Source: Membranipora membranacea
Lineage: Eukaryota > Bryozoa > Gymnolaemata > Cheilostomatida > Membraniporidae
Direction of reading: 5' to 3'
NCBI GenBank assembly: GCA_914767715.1
Contig: OU612068.1
Location: 4,154,001 to 4,218,000 of the forward strand
DNA: 64,000 nucleotides
A program made the translations under genes and the position numbers. Of the stretch, positions 10,095-22,556 are shown piece by piece. The notes under the pieces were generated by a model. The model had not been told where the DNA came from. It worked only from the letters and a program-made list of their open reading frames with translations, and did no database searches. How positions within the stretch are numbered: the stretch's first letter is position 1; every line of letters starts with the position of its first letter.

Positions 10095-11166
10095 CATTAT
10101 TACCACCAGTTGAGAAGTCAATAACGTCGCTATCAATCTTGTTTGGGATCAAATAAAGCGCTCATGTAGATACATTTAAAATCAAGAAACTATATATGTG
10201 ATGATATTGTAGAGGTAACACAACTCCTTGATATACACAACCTTATCAATATTTCATATAACTTTAGTCACGATCCTCTCCATAGCTCATATTGCTAGGG
10301 TCTTCACATTGAGTCCTGACCCCCAACAGGGTGGACCACACTAGGTCATTGAGCATTACTACGTATGACTAGAATAAAACTATTTTTGTATGAAACTGGC
10401 GTATTCAGAAGAATTTCACACAATTGATATTAATAGTAACAGTAAATTGACACTAGTGTTTGTTGACTTACAAGTGTATCAATGTGATACATGTATATGG
10501 TGTCAGATGCTGAATTACTAAATTCAAACCCTGAGGAACCTTTTATTCGATAAGGGTCATGTCCAATGATCATATATTTCTAATCCTCCGCACGTGGCAA
10601 AGGGACCAATAGGTCTACAAATTTCATCCATATACAAAAAGATATTGTCTGCCACAGCAGGGCTATACTAGATGGAGGGTTAGAAGTCCAGGTAAGCGGG
10701 ACGATTCATCATGACTATGATCTTACTTGGCCTGTTTTTTTTATCTGATTGGATAACTCCTTGTATCTGCTAATTTTTAAAAGAACATTAATAAGTAAAT
10801 TACTAGACCGGACTAAAAGCTCACCAGCAACCAACAGGAATATGCTGTGTATGTCTTTTTGATAGGTCGTATCCTCTAAGGGAAACTGTGTAACATTGTC
10901 ACCTATTGAATAAGACAGTCCTCATAGCCAGGCATGTTGGAGACACTTGGCAGACATAGATAGAAAAAGCTAGTCTAGCAAAAGTATATAGTCATGAACA
11001 GGCAAATGGTATACTTTCGCATTGATAGGAATTTGAATGGTATGCGATGTTGGCATACGCAGTAAGTGGAAAATGTTCGATGTTTCCTGACTAGCAGATG
11101 AGATCCAAGATTGGACAGCTCTGGACAGGCTGGTCCTGCCCGCCCCACAGCTGATTAGCATTACAA
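10095..11166. other. Intergenic stretch upstream of the pentraxin-like gene
   Basis: No gene is recognised. A block near 10530-10580 (TTCAAACCCTGAGGAACC, GTCATGTCCAATGATCATA) resembles the sequence flanking the tRNA-Pro genes, so part of this is probably a decayed copy of that repeat. The promoter of the downstream gene should lie near the 3' end; no TATA box is obvious. Confidence 0.4.
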
Positions 11167-14100
11167 ATGAGCTATGGATGTACCGTAAGTGTTGCAAAAA
11201 TTACAAGCATGCACAGAGGAAAGTTTTATATACATAATTCACACCTGCCTGCTTCGTTAATGTTAATTAGATGTGGTGTCAACGAGAATTTAGGACAGCT
11301 GTATATTATTTCTCATGATGAGTTCAAACACACAAGAATACCCATCGTCAACCGATGGCCCCTATGATCAAGACAATGCTTGCTAAATGTCAGACAGAGC
11401 AAGTGTAAGAAATTTGCCGTCAAATGCACATCCGCTACAACATTATATTTATCACAGGCAGCTGGAGGATGAAAAGCCTCTTGGCAGAGGCCTGGACCGT
11501 TATTTGTCATTGTGGTCCATGAACTGAATCGCAAGCACAAGACCAGACTATGCCACATGCCCAGAATACTGCCAATTGAACCTGAATCTAGAGTTGCAAC
11601 AGAATTATTTTGTGTGAGCTTCTAATGTTCAGACCAGCTGTTGCTTTGAACAATGAACTCCTTACTTCAAGCAATTTACATTTAGCATTGTCGGAGTAAT
11701 CATTGCAATCTCATTGGGCAAAAGAAGCAGTATTTATCTAGCAACCAACCGATCAGATTCCCAATAATATGATATCGAATGCTTATAATATGACTCCTCC
11801 AAACATACATGCAGAGCAGAAGTTTCCAGAGTCCCACTCGAGGATAGGATAGAATATAAATAATAGGGAAGGGAGAGGATATATAATAAAGCAATGGTAA
11901 ATATTTTCGTAATTTTTTGTAGTCAAAGATCATCTAAGAAATATGCTCTCTTCTAATGAACACAGTTTTCTGTCTGCTTAATTTAGTTGCGAATCAGTTC
12001 TTGTCCACATTGAGATAGTGTTTATAGTCTCATACTGACGTGTTTACATCTATATCTATTTTCAGGGTAACCTAGCCGTTGCTATCAGTTGTTTATTTTT
12101 CACCCTGCTGTTATTACCGAAAAATGTAGTGTCTTCAGCTCAACCTAGTTGTGGTAAGTGGGAAACCTTCCCTGCATACTTTCATCCTCCGTAAACCTCT
12201 AGAACACTCACTAGTGTCAGATGGGATTGGAACCAGATACACAACTTTAGGACTTTGGCTAAGTGGTTGGTTTGTCTTGCCACAAATCATGTACCACATG
12301 AATAGCAAATAAAATTCATAATATTATATCACTGAATTAGATTCTTCTCTTAGAATGGAAATAGTATCATAGCGTTATACGGTTAGGACACCAAACACGG
12401 GGACCCATCTGACTGTTATCTGATTGGCTGTCCCTAGTAGCATGAATAATTAGCCTGAGAAATCGTCTTGTTTACAAAATTGCAAACAGTAATTATACCC
12501 CTACAGTGTCGATGATTAGGGCATTTCTAGATTGCTACTAGGGACTAGCTATTTTTGCAAGCCCTTTGTTTTGCAAAAGAAAGCTAATGATGCTATTCCA
12601 GATATGGAATTCAATGTATTATATATATACTGAGATCCGTGACAAATCAGGGACATCTAATCATTGCAGGATGCGTATCGGCGTTTGCAAATCATCTTCA
12701 TGGGAACTATTTAACTTTCTCACATAGAGTTTGAGTTACTGACTAATGATATTAGTGATATATTCAATGACTGATTAGTATTTTAGATGTGCTGATATTG
12801 AATCTTGAGATTCATTAGCAGTCAATATGGTACAGCGCAATTCTTTCTTTTTCTATGAACTAGGTCTTATTGAACCGCCCTATTTAGCAGGCCCCTTAAG
12901 CTCAGGTGGCTTGTGTGGAGTAGTTAGTACCCTATACCCTTACCCGCCGCCGACTACTCTTTTTTTCTAAGAGGCAGAGGGGGATCTTTATACTGCATGC
13001 ACACAGTGTGACAGTAGACCTCCTGTATTTATGGTCCTGATCCGTACAGACCTGGCTAGGATGACTGGCTTGCCGGTGTCAAATCAGAAATGACTGCTGG
13101 CGCTGGGAATCAAACCTGGATCATAAGATCACAAGTCCATACCCTTAACCGTCAGACCACTCCTGACTGGTGTATTTGCGCATACTTTATTTGGGTACTG
13201 TTTCATTTTTCATGTACCATTTGAAAGGTTACGTAGTACCAGTAGTAAAAGTACCATCAGAGAGTTGTCCCAACAACTTCTTGGTACCTGGCTTCTGGGA
13301 CCAGCAGAACATACAGAACTTCCTCTTGGCCACAATACCCAAAGAACTGGATGAGATGTCATTCTGTTTCTACTACGGACCAAACAGTGCTGGCCCACTC
13401 AGAGCCGCTACAGACAGCTCTAAAGAGGCGTGGTTGATGAGCATTGCTTCGGAGAGTGAGTAACAGACACTTGCATGTTTTCTTTGCAGTTCATTTTCTT
13501 CTATGATTTATCAAAATCCCAAACACCTAAATTATAAATTTACCTGCAAACCAACAAAGCTGGTTATTATAATTATGGACGGTTCTTCATGTATATTGGA
13601 CATTGTTTGATATTTGAGATGATGAACACGGGTTATGTTAGAGGCCAGTAATAAGGCCTGTTAGAGATCAATTCAAGGGCACGTATTCGAATTTCACTGG
13701 CCTCAAACTGACTATTTGTTAGTTTGCATTATGTGCACTCAGCCCTCAACAATTGAGTTACTCTCAGGCATCTCTATTCTAGGCACGAGTCGCCGGGGGG
13801 CCATCAGGCGGGGCAATGTCTGGGGGGCTCAGACTAGCCCTGAGTGGAACCAATAAGGGAGTTCATTGGGGTGCTATCTTGAACAAATCATATATTTTTA
13901 AGGTGACCACAATGAATGGCTTATCGGGATCAGAGCTCTACATCTCTTTATGCACGGGGAACCAGAAGGTAACTGGATCACCGATGACCTGCTGGCCTTC
14001 ACTCAACCTCACAGACATTGCTTTGTCTGGAAACAAAACACGTTCTTGACGGTAAGATGTTTTAAATGTAGAAATGAGCACACCAACTATGGAAAACTTG

Positions 14101-16960
14101 CAACAGCATGTGTGGCTGTGTTTAGAAAACTAAGTTTTGAAAGCCAACTTGATTTGAAAAACTCCGATTCATGGCGAGAGTTTTAGTATAGCAAAACAGA
14201 GTTGTTAACAGATTGCGAACTGTCTGTAAAAGATTCAGGCTGATATAAAAATCCTGTGCCTAGGAGGGAAATCTCAGAGATGGAATGAGAAGCTGAAATG
14301 CGAAAAAAGCGAGCTAACCCATTAAAAATCAAAACTTTGTTTCGATTAGTAACATAAGGAATCTACTCGGTCTTTTCCATATTATCTAGTGGTTCTATGA
14401 TAGGACTGTCCCGGGAGTATTAGAGTTCATAACAACAGTTGGTGAATCAGGAAAGAATTCTATTCCAGCTGGGACTTCTGTCACTATTCTCAATGATCAA
14501 GACACTGTTGGTGAGATTTTCATTAAAATTACCACTTATTCCTTCTCTTCCCAATAGGAGATTGATAGGACAGATAGTAGTAAAATTCAAACTTAGGGAG
14601 GTTTTCTTCAAAATATGTATTTTGACTTCCTGTGGTACCTGCTTTTGAATAATGCATATAAAACTTGGCTTGCCTTTTTCTGAAATTACGGATGACTGTC
14701 AAGAAGCTCAAACAACTTTGAACGGTAATGCAGGATGATCCAGCAAACAGCAGGCAACTCTAAGCTCTAGTTATAAGAAAGTTATAACTTGTGTAAGTGC
14801 GAATAGGAAGAGGAGAAAAACTGAAGGGAAGTTGCATTATTGGGTTGTGTCAGAAGTTGACCCTTATTATGTGGAGGCGCTAAACAGATGAGACCATAGA
14901 TTTGCACTTTTTTATAAAAACTATCATTGGAGCAGATCATACTTTTTGGTCTGGCAGCCAGGGAAACCAAGATAGAAGCCAAATGAGGGTAATTAAATAG
15001 GCGGGTTAGCTAACCCACTTTATGGGACAAAAATTGACTGCGATTTAAATTGATATATATTATAATATATAATATAATAAATATATATAAATATTTAAGA
15101 GTTACAAAGTGGGTAGGCCTATCCAGTTTTTTATCTAACAGAATTCAATATAAACAAGTAGATGGCAAATTATCTGAAAAATTAGTCACAAATACTGGAA
15201 CACCACAGGGCACAGTCTTAAGCCCCCTTTTGTTTTCAATCTACACGGATGGTATCAGATCAGAAAAACAAAATGTCACAATTTTGAAATACGCAGATGA
15301 TACTGTTATAATTGGAAACATAGCCGCTGATGCAGATTTTGCAAACTATTTAGATGAGATCAGCAGGATAAGTCTTTTGTGCAAATCCAGTGATTTACTG
15401 CTAAACCCAACCAAGACAAATGAAATGCTTTTCACTACCCAACGTAACCCCCCAGATTTTGAACAGCTCTCCCTGGATGGCACAGTAATTACTCCCAGCA
15501 CCGGTGTCAAATATCTTGGCGTAACAATGGACAATAAACTGCGTTTTGAGACTCACATCGCAGATGAAATATCGAGTGCTAAACAACGCCTGTATCTAGT
15601 CAAGCAGTTTAAGTTTTTAGGGGCCAGCAATCAGTTTCTCAATCAGATTTTTAGTAGTTTCGTTTCCTGTTTTATCTATTGTTTACTAGTCAGTTTTACC
15701 AATTTATAAAATAGAGACATCAAGTCAATCCGTAAAGTATACAAAACTGCAAGCAGCTATGGCCTAGAGAACTGTGGTTTTGACTGCATTGTCAATGATA
15801 GAATGAACTCCTTTATTAGCCACATACAGAAGGATGAACACCATCCTTTCCACTCATTCTTGAATAAACTCCGATCTGGAAGGCTGCAATCATACAAACA
15901 TCGAGCAGCAATCGGTAGTGACAGCTTTATACGGCATTTTATAAATGTCTGCAATAATTCCAGTAAACGCTAATACAATGTTCTATTTTAGTTTGTATCT
16001 GTGCTATTTTTTTTATTTTCAATTACTTTTTATCATTTGAACCTTTTAGTTTTTTAGTCATCAGTGGCAAATCCATATATCATTTCACTATATTATGTAT
16101 GTACATGTATATACGTGACAACGAAGTAAACCAAACCAAACATAACATAATAATATTATTGTATTGAATTTTTTTTGCAAATCAATTCCAGTTATTGTAT
16201 TAAATATAGAATTAAATACAATATATATGGAATTGTTTTGCAAAAGAAATTTTGCCGCCTTTTTCAAGACACCTTCTTTCCTGACACTGAATTTCATTGT
16301 GATTGATCAGGCTTTTATATTTTAATATATCATTATTTAATTTTGATTGTATTAAAAATTAAGATTTTCAGATACTTTTTCTTCTCTGCATATAGGGCAA
16401 ATTTTTCGTTTGCCGAATAAGATCAATTGTAGTTAGCTGGAAACGAGGAGTTTTTAGAGCAAAAGGTCTCATCTGCTTCCTTTATGGCTTATATAAAACT
16501 TTGCAAAAGTAAGGTCTCATCTGTAAATAATCAAGGTAGATTACTCCGAAGAACACAACCCCATTACAATCTATTCACCAGGGTTAGCCATCGCCAGGGT
16601 TACACCAGATTTACAGGTTAATCCCATAGACTTAATATACTAGTATATTAAGTCTATGGTTAATCCTCTGACAATCATAGACACAAACTTTCCACTACAA
16701 TCAAGGAGCTACAATTGAGAAGGAAAAATACAAAAACTGCATTCGTCTATTTTCATGCTACAGGTGGAGGATTGGTAACATCTCAGATGATGCCTGGGTT
16801 GGTTTCAGATTTCCAGATCTGGGACTGCGCACTCACTGACTATGAAGTTCTGTATATGCCATGTGGTAAGAAAGGTAACCTGTTGACCTTTGATGACTTT
16901 AAGATTCAAGGCACACAGAAGAAGGGGACTGGCAGCAAATTTATCTGTAAAATAAACTAG
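11167..16960 (+). CDS. Secreted pentraxin-like (LamG/ConA-fold) protein, 6 coding exons
   Basis: Exons: 11167-11184, 12066-12153, 13228-13455, 13903-14051, 14390-14510, 16764-16960. The sum is 801 nt, 266 residues. Phases agree at every junction. The first exon (MSYGCT, donor GTAAGT) is the least certain. Exon 2 encodes a hydrophobic signal peptide (AISCLFFTLLLL, then VVSSAQPSC). The rest matches the pentraxin fold: EMSFCFYYG, DHNEWLI, a degenerate signature HRHCFVW, the calcium-loop-like NDQDTVGG split across exons 5 and 6, then SDFQIWDCALTDYE and GNLLTFDDFKIQG, as in the C-reactive protein family. Pentraxins bind ligands outside the cell, often with calcium, in innate defence or adhesion. 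The H-x-C-x-[ST]-W signature is not exact, so binding behaviour is uncertain. A different pentraxin-fold or LamG family is possible. A LINE sits in intron 5 and a SINE in intron 2. Confidence 0.8.
12859..12896 (+). repeat. Short dispersed repeat shared with 8793-8836
   Basis: Matches the earlier block through CTAGGTCTTATTGAACCGCC and CTATTTAGCAGGCCCC. It lies in intron 2 of the pentraxin-like gene. Confidence 0.5.
13010..13170 (-). mobile_element. Second tRNA-derived SINE type, inside a pentraxin intron
   Basis: On the minus strand a tRNA-like head has A box GAGTGGTCTGACGGTTAAGG and B box CCAGGTTTGATTCCC about 30 nt later. An unrelated body follows (CAGCAGTCATTTCTGATTTG, CACCGGCAAGCCAGTCATCC, ATCAGGACCATAAATAC). 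The head does not fold into a convincing full cloverleaf, and the body is unlike the tRNA-Ser SINE seen at three other places. It lies in intron 2, antisense to the gene. Only one copy is visible here, so the family assignment rests on the Pol III boxes. Confidence 0.55.
15090..15973 (+). pseudogene. 5'-truncated LINE reverse transcriptase with C-terminal domain
   Basis: One frame carries the second half of a LINE RT: LSNRIQYKQVDG, GTPQGTVLSPLLFSIY, the catalytic box KYADDT with both aspartates, then VKYLGVTMDNKL. An in-frame TAA stands at 15707-15709. The same frame then continues with the typical LINE C-terminal segment and ends at a second stop (15971-15973) after DSFIRHFINV. The 5' part (endonuclease and RT fingers) is missing, as expected from incomplete reverse transcription. 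The copy sits in intron 5 of the pentraxin-like gene, same strand, and looks fairly young because only one stop interrupts it. Confidence 0.85.
16624..16659. repeat. Perfect 36-bp palindrome in intron
   Basis: CCATAGACTTAATATACT followed by its exact reverse complement, centred on CTAG at 16641/16642. It lies 105 bp before the last pentraxin exon. It could be a foldback scar. Confidence 0.9.
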
Positions 16961-17004
16961 TTGTGTAATCTGCAAACACTATAAGTGCACTGCCGTGGAT
17001 ATAA

Positions 17005-17021
17005 AATAAATGTCTAATAAA
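17005..17021 (+). terminator. Tandem polyadenylation signals of the pentraxin-like gene
   Basis: Two AATAAA hexamers (17005-17010 and 17016-17021) lie 45-61 bp past the stop codon at 16958-16960. This is where the 3' end would be expected with a very short 3' UTR. Confidence 0.65.
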
Positions 17022-18088
17022 TGATAAAGTTGTAGTTATTTTGTATAGCTGGTGACTGTGCTTCTCTGATTGGTAACAGTCCTATCAATGACCAATTGGC
17101 TATGCACTGTGGTTTAGTCATCAAATACTCCACAGATGATTTTGTACATTGCCTCTCGCTTTGAATTTACTTGAAAGTTTGTACAGAAAACAAGCAAATC
17201 CATCCGTACAACCGAATAACTCATTTGAGTTAGGCATGTAAATATAAAATCTGTCAGAAACAACTTTTGAGTTTGATTGCTATTGCATGAATAATGGCTT
17301 GCTAGCAGTCTAGTCTAGATAGCTGACCAATTTAGTATCTTTGGCAAAAGTCACAATATAATTGAGCGCAAATTTTAAATAAAGATTTATTTTGTGCCAG
17401 TTGCTTCTTTTGAAATGAACATCTTCTCAAAAGAGTGCGTGTAAGAGAATATAAAATAAAATAACAATACGGACATGATAAAACTCGCCAGCTTGAGTAC
17501 CATGGGTCCCAGCACCTGTACGGTAGAGAGGATAACTCTCTCCACAATTAATGAAGGCAGCAGAGGTTCAGAAAATTTAGGTTGTCCCCTAAGTGAAAAT
17601 ATATAAAATGTCGTACAAATATAAAATGTCATCAATTCTGACTCGCTATAATAAATTTTCGACCCAAGAAGAATAAAAAGTTTGCTTGTCGCAAAAGTAA
17701 TCATGAATCTCAAGAGGTAATGAGTTGTGATATATTGCATCATTATAAGCCTGGTAAGGTAAGTTATTAACAGTCAAGTTGTATAACGAATGAAAGACAA
17801 AATAATATAACTGATAAATAAAGCCTAAGTTGTAAGGCAAAATCAAGTTGGGCTTCAGAACTATAACATAACATGGCTAAATACTACAAATGAAGAGTCT
17901 CTCACAAAAATGCAGTTATTAGCAGCAGTGAAGAAAATATGTTTCATTTTTGTGATAATGTGTTGGCTGTTACACATAAGGGCACATTATCATTTGTCTT
18001 ATTATGACAATGGAAACAAAACTCCAAAAAATACAAAAATAGAAATAGCCAAGCTTGGACCCAAAGTCAACGCCTAACCACAATGATT
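17022..18088. other. Intergenic stretch between two convergent genes
   Basis: The pentraxin-like gene (+) and the YDJC gene (-) point toward each other across this AT-rich gap. Minus-strand frames at 17332-17846 are open by chance; they are rich in F, Y and L and show no domain. I see no RNA gene. Confidence 0.45.
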
Positions 18089-20693
18089 CTAAAGCTCCCA
18101 TGAAGATTTCTGCATGTTATTCTGATCCAAATAATCACTCAGCTCATTACTAACCAAAAACTCAAGCTCCCATTCTCTACAAATGTCTCGAGAGAATTCA
18201 TCAGGCCCAGCACCGCAGCCGCCATCAGCGGTTTTGTTAGCATATGATGGATGAACCATCAGTTCTATCGTTTTACATGTGGAGGGTACAGTTTTCATTA
18301 CAGCCAGCAGATGGGGGAGTGTAAGGTTAGCTTTTGAATTGAAGTTCATCATTGACCCGCCTATGAATGCCTCAGATGACCTGAAAAGTAAGGTGACATA
18401 CATCCCTGGATTTACGGGGGAGAGTTTTCTTTACTAATCATGAAAGGAGGCTTGTATCAAATACTGGAGTGTGTTTCTTATGAAACGAAAGTGAGCTAGC
18501 TTTTTTTCTGATACACTGTCCATACAAGGAGGAGGTTTGTCATATATATTGGAGGATGTTTCTTTTGACATAAAAGCGGGCCAGGCAACCAGATTTGTAA
18601 ACAATAGTTAAAGAGAAGTAATCTGTCCATCAAAAATGTTAAGACAGAGAAGGGTCAGAACACACTGAGTGTTTTTAACCTCAGCAGATCCTCAGTTATT
18701 TTTTTATATACACATTAATCCTCTGGAGATCAGCTGAGGGTTATGTGTTAACGCTGTGACGCCATGCAAACTGCACTGCACTCTGAGATTGAAACCGCTG
18801 ATAAAACCTCTGTGGATAAGCTGAAGCTGCTGTCTCCATAATTGTTGACAGCGGTGACGTTGTGCAAACTTCTAAGGTTGCAACCTCTCAGTGTGACAAA
18901 GAACAGGATTAAATGCAATTTTTTATCACTGCTCATAAGTATTTCAATTCAGAAGAATAATGTTGTTGGAGGCAAGTTTGCGAGGATTAGGTTCATACCT
19001 GATGCGATGCTCTGTGAACAATGGCCGACATTCAACAGCATATTTGGTAACATCTGACAGAAAAGGTTTTAATACAGGATCCATCCAGTCACTCTCCGAT
19101 ATCGACAGGTCATGAGGTACTCGGGTGAGTGATATCTTATAGGTCTGCAAAACCTAAAACAGAGCAAGGAATGATACAGCATCACAATGACACTAATGCA
19201 AATTGAAGAATACAGTTTTTTAAAATGAAAAGATGATAATGCATAACTCAGAGTAAATACAATGTGGGAAAATAGCTATACTATTAGAGGGCAGAAAATC
19301 AGATAGAGAATGGCCAAAGACCCAATAATACGGATAAACAATTTATTATAAATGTTAGTTTACTTTTTTTATATTCTGGGTTTAACGAAAGTGAACATGA
19401 CTTATCATACCTCTGCAAATACTTCTCTGATCACTGGAAACACATGTAGATGCTGATGGCCGTCAACTCTTCCTGGGAAATTACCAGTTAAAGTTTTGAA
19501 CTTCTCCACCTGTGCCATCAATTCCTTTTTCACCTGATAAAATGTGTAAATGATAACTGAGTCATTAGAGTGCTGGGAGGAAAAGAGGGTAGTAATTCTG
19601 CGCATTGACAGGCTAGTATAATGCACCTCATGTAAACTAAGATTGGCAAATTGACAGCAAACCGTGACACATTGACTATGACTCCATTGCACTCATTACT
19701 GATTAAACTAATTTAAATGTTGAGGTATCAAATTTAGGAGTTATCCCTCTGATGCAACAGAGAGGGCAACTCCTATCATAGGGATGCAACAATCAACTTT
19801 ACACCCGGAATTTGTTTTATTATGGTATGTCACAGCAATGAACTCCCTCTTCATTGGTCACAGACAAATTATATTTTTAAAAGATGATCATACTGACACA
19901 GCTTAAAACTTTGATACTCTGCGGGATGATCTTTGGCATTGTTAAATATATATGTGAGGTGTAGTGAAGAAAGAAATTAAAATATGGCACCTATCTGATA
20001 AAAAACTGTTTGCAATATTCTTCTATCTATGATTTACACAAAAATCTAAGTCTCGGTTGAAGGTATTTTTCCTTTTTTATTTAAAAAGTGTGTCCCATTG
20101 TTTCTGTGTGCACAATTGGTACCCTAGTTCTATGTTGGATAAAATAATTATTTTGCATAATAGAAGGTTTAAATCGCGTGTTTACACCCACCTCATCTCT
20201 ATCTATGTTGCCCAACTCTGCTGCCACTTCGATACTGCTTTTATCCATAAACAATCCTTCTCCATTTACAAGAGATTGTACTTGATCAGGTGTAGCTACC
20301 GGTCTACCTTCACTCATGTTGAAATGTAAACCTGCAACATCGCATACAAACAAGTCATATATAATGGCATATCAACATAATGTTTGATATGATCAGATGC
20401 ACAGTTGGGATAATTAACGCAATCGTAATATGCCAGAACAACCAAATAAAACCAAATCAATAGTGTATAATAATTAAAACCAGTTCAAATAAATTTATCA
20501 TAGGCTGAGAATTCTCACCCATAGGTAGTTTGTGTTGTACGCCCATCTCAACGGCTTGTTGGGTGTAGTTTGCATTCACCATTAGACTAGTATCAGTAAT
20601 ACCGCCCTTGAGGAAACAATCAATTATTCCCCTGTTTCTTTCTGGGCAGTAGCCAAAATCATCAGCAGTAATAAATAACTTTCTCATTTCCAT
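18089..20693 (-). CDS. YDJC: YdjC-family carbohydrate deacetylase, complete, 5 exons
   Basis: Minus-strand exons in order: 20693-20519, 20331-20192, 19533-19411, 19153-18999, 18380-18089. The sum is 885 nt, 294 residues, close to vertebrate YDJC (about 320). The start is MEMRKLF. Family marks are all present: TADDFGYCPERN (metal-binding aspartates, residues 9-20), MGLHFNMSEG (His61, rebuilt across intron 1), DGHQHLHVFP (about 129-138, metal-binding HxH), and ELMVHPSY with DEFSRDICREWELEFL near the C-terminus. YdjC-like enzymes are metal-dependent and remove acetyl groups from amino-sugar oligosaccharides. The animal protein's substrate is poorly defined. There is no signal peptide, so it is probably cytosolic. 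All junctions are GT-AG with matching phase and no damage is seen. Confidence 0.93.
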
Positions 20694-21711
20694 GTTGAGA
20701 GACAGATACTATAACGCACCTTCACTCCTGGAAAAGAAAATCACATTTGCTATACATCATTGTCCCTAGAATATGTGTGTGTCACAACTCAATCGCACAA
20801 ATGTGATCACTGCTACACAACATTCTTTACCTGTTCAAGTAGAAGGCATATAATAACCCACTTCTTACTAAACCCCTAGCCCATCGGCGCTCATAAGCTA
20901 GTCTTTCCGGAGAATAAGGTTTTTTAACTCGAATCTTGCTCCATACATACACACTTACATACACAGATACATATTCTACCACTCAAGGTTATGCAACTCT
21001 GTTGTAGTGGTTTAAGCTTTGCAATAGATTGAGTACAAAGAATAAACCTTGGTAAAAAAAAGAGCTCTTTGTTTAAAGATACTTTGATGAGAAAAATGAA
21101 ACACAAAATTGGTTGATTGACCACTCCACTGATGAAAGAAGTTTCATATTATGTGTGTATCTGGATTTTAGAGATTTCACATAAAAGTTTTAGACTCTCA
21201 ATTTGTATAAGGTATGTTATCCTAATTGAAGGGATCCAATACCTAGTCCTAGTTATTATGAGTGCACTTTCTAAGTTACTACAACACTATACTTGTCCAG
21301 TGTGCAACCTGACCTGACCTGACAAATGCCACATAACTGCCACATGTGCTCTGACCAGGGAGAATGGCTTTATCATCATAGCTTATTTCTTATAACAAGT
21401 TTCTTATAACAAGTTTATGACAAGCTTATTTCCTATTAGGTTTTGCCAAGTTTGCAATTAATTTTGGCAACAACGTGACTTATATAAGCTGGCTCTGATC
21501 TGAGCCAACACATTGACTACCTTACACAATAGCAGACAACCTTTGAGGCTTCCTTAGCCTGAGTTATGTGTGTTATCTCTTTTTCATTGTTCATTAAAAA
21601 AACCGTTATCGATCCAACCTATCATTTGTCTATAAAAAATAGAACCATGAAACTCATGCTACTATAATTATCTTATGTGTCAGAGGTAAAAAAGTTTGGA
21701 TATACATGTAA
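20694..21711. other. Intergenic stretch upstream of YDJC
   Basis: Should contain the YDJC promoter (minus strand). No TATA box or other clear site was recognised. A short CCTGACCTGACCTGAC run occurs near 21310. Confidence 0.4.
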
Positions 21712-21800
21712 GCGGGTGCGTTCTATGTTCCGCTTCGCCGATGTTCCGCTGGTCTATGTTCCGCTTGAAATGGGTCTATAGTCCGCTGTTTTTTAGACCA
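21712..21800 (+). repeat. Short-array element based on GGTCTATGTTCCGCT (copy 1)
   Basis: Four degenerate copies of a unit ending in TGTTCCGCT or AGTCCGCT (for example GTTCTATGTTCCGCT and GGTCTATGTTCCGCT), preceded by ACATGTAAGCGGGTGCG. The same series, inverted, is at 32775-32862. The element type is unknown. Confidence 0.7.
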
Positions 21801-22123
21801 CTGTATCGATCCTTATTCATCCATACAAACTGCTCCATGTTAGTTTAGCCCATTATCAAGGACTAAATTAATCAATAGGACTAGACCTTCTTGCCCATTA
21901 TAGACCACTAAACCAAGGAGTGACTGAACTCCACAGCTGAATCTATAGATTGTGAAGATATTCCCCACTGAGTCACCAGTCTATGTACTGACTTTAACTC
22001 TTACATTATCTAATGATGGACTATTTAAGTGCATTGGAACAATGAGTAAGTGATTTGAATCAATTTAACCCTGTTTGAATGTACACTTATTGCATAGGAC
22101 ATCATTGCTGATGACATGCAAAC

Positions 22124-22255
22124 CACAGGCCTTCTGTAGTTGGTGCAAGTCCAGTGGTCGAGTGCCCCAGTGGCCGAGGCCTTTTCTTGAGAGAAAAGGC
22201 CTCGACCACTGGGGCACTCTACCACTGGACTTGCACCAACTATAGAAGGCCTGTG
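22124..22255. repeat. 132-bp near-perfect palindrome
   Basis: Two 64-bp arms flank the 4-nt loop TGAG at 22188-22191, with about three mismatches. Arms run from CACAGGCCTTCTGTAGTTGG through AGTCCAGTGG and GAGGCCTTTTCT to the mirrored AAGGCCTGTG. It is unusually GC-rich for the region. It shares no sequence with the palindromes at 6894 or 52631. Confidence 0.9.
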
Positions 22256-22297
22256 ATGCAAACCCTAACTTATGGAACTATATGACTGTCCTGCTTT

Positions 22298-22556
22298 CAT
22301 AGCTTCTGTATTTTCTGGAAACCATTTTGGCGCTTGCTTAATTTGTTGTTTTTGCATTGTCATTGCTGCCAGTCAGATTCCAAAATTCCTCGATTAAAGC
22401 AACAAATTAAGCACATGTTAATGACCCGGAAATGTTAAACCGATTTTGAGCAGAAGTTTCTAAAGTCACAGCTGGAGAGCTGGCGCTTGAGACGAAGAAG
22501 ACGCAGGTAAATACGCAGGTAAATAAGCAAGCGCCAACATGGTTTCAGAAGCTATG
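22298..22556. repeat. MITE-like element with inverted ends
   Basis: The left end CATAGCTTCTG...GAAACCATTTTGGCGCTTGCTTA and the right end TAAGCAAGCGCCAACATGGTTTCAGAAGCTATG are inverted copies; the left has an extra TATTTTCTG. A second inner pair (CTTAATTTGTTG / CAACAAATTAAG) lies inside. The string TATTTTCTGGAAACCA.TTTTGGC recurs near 63807-63830, so part of it is a dispersed repeat. Confidence 0.55.

Noticed and set aside
9850-10152. Minus-strand frame encoding a MPCHA-repeat protein
   Set aside because: Created by a 5-bp microsatellite that stays open in frame; no start context, domain or splice support.
13783-13902. Upstream extension of pentraxin exon 4 using the acceptor at 13782
   Set aside because: The correct phase from exon 3 meets stop codons here. 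The acceptor at 13901-13902 gives an in-phase exon matching pentraxins.
17332-17846. Cluster of minus-strand frames between the pentraxin-like gene and YDJC
   Set aside because: Hydrophobic, low-complexity translations with no domain and no link to either gene by phase.
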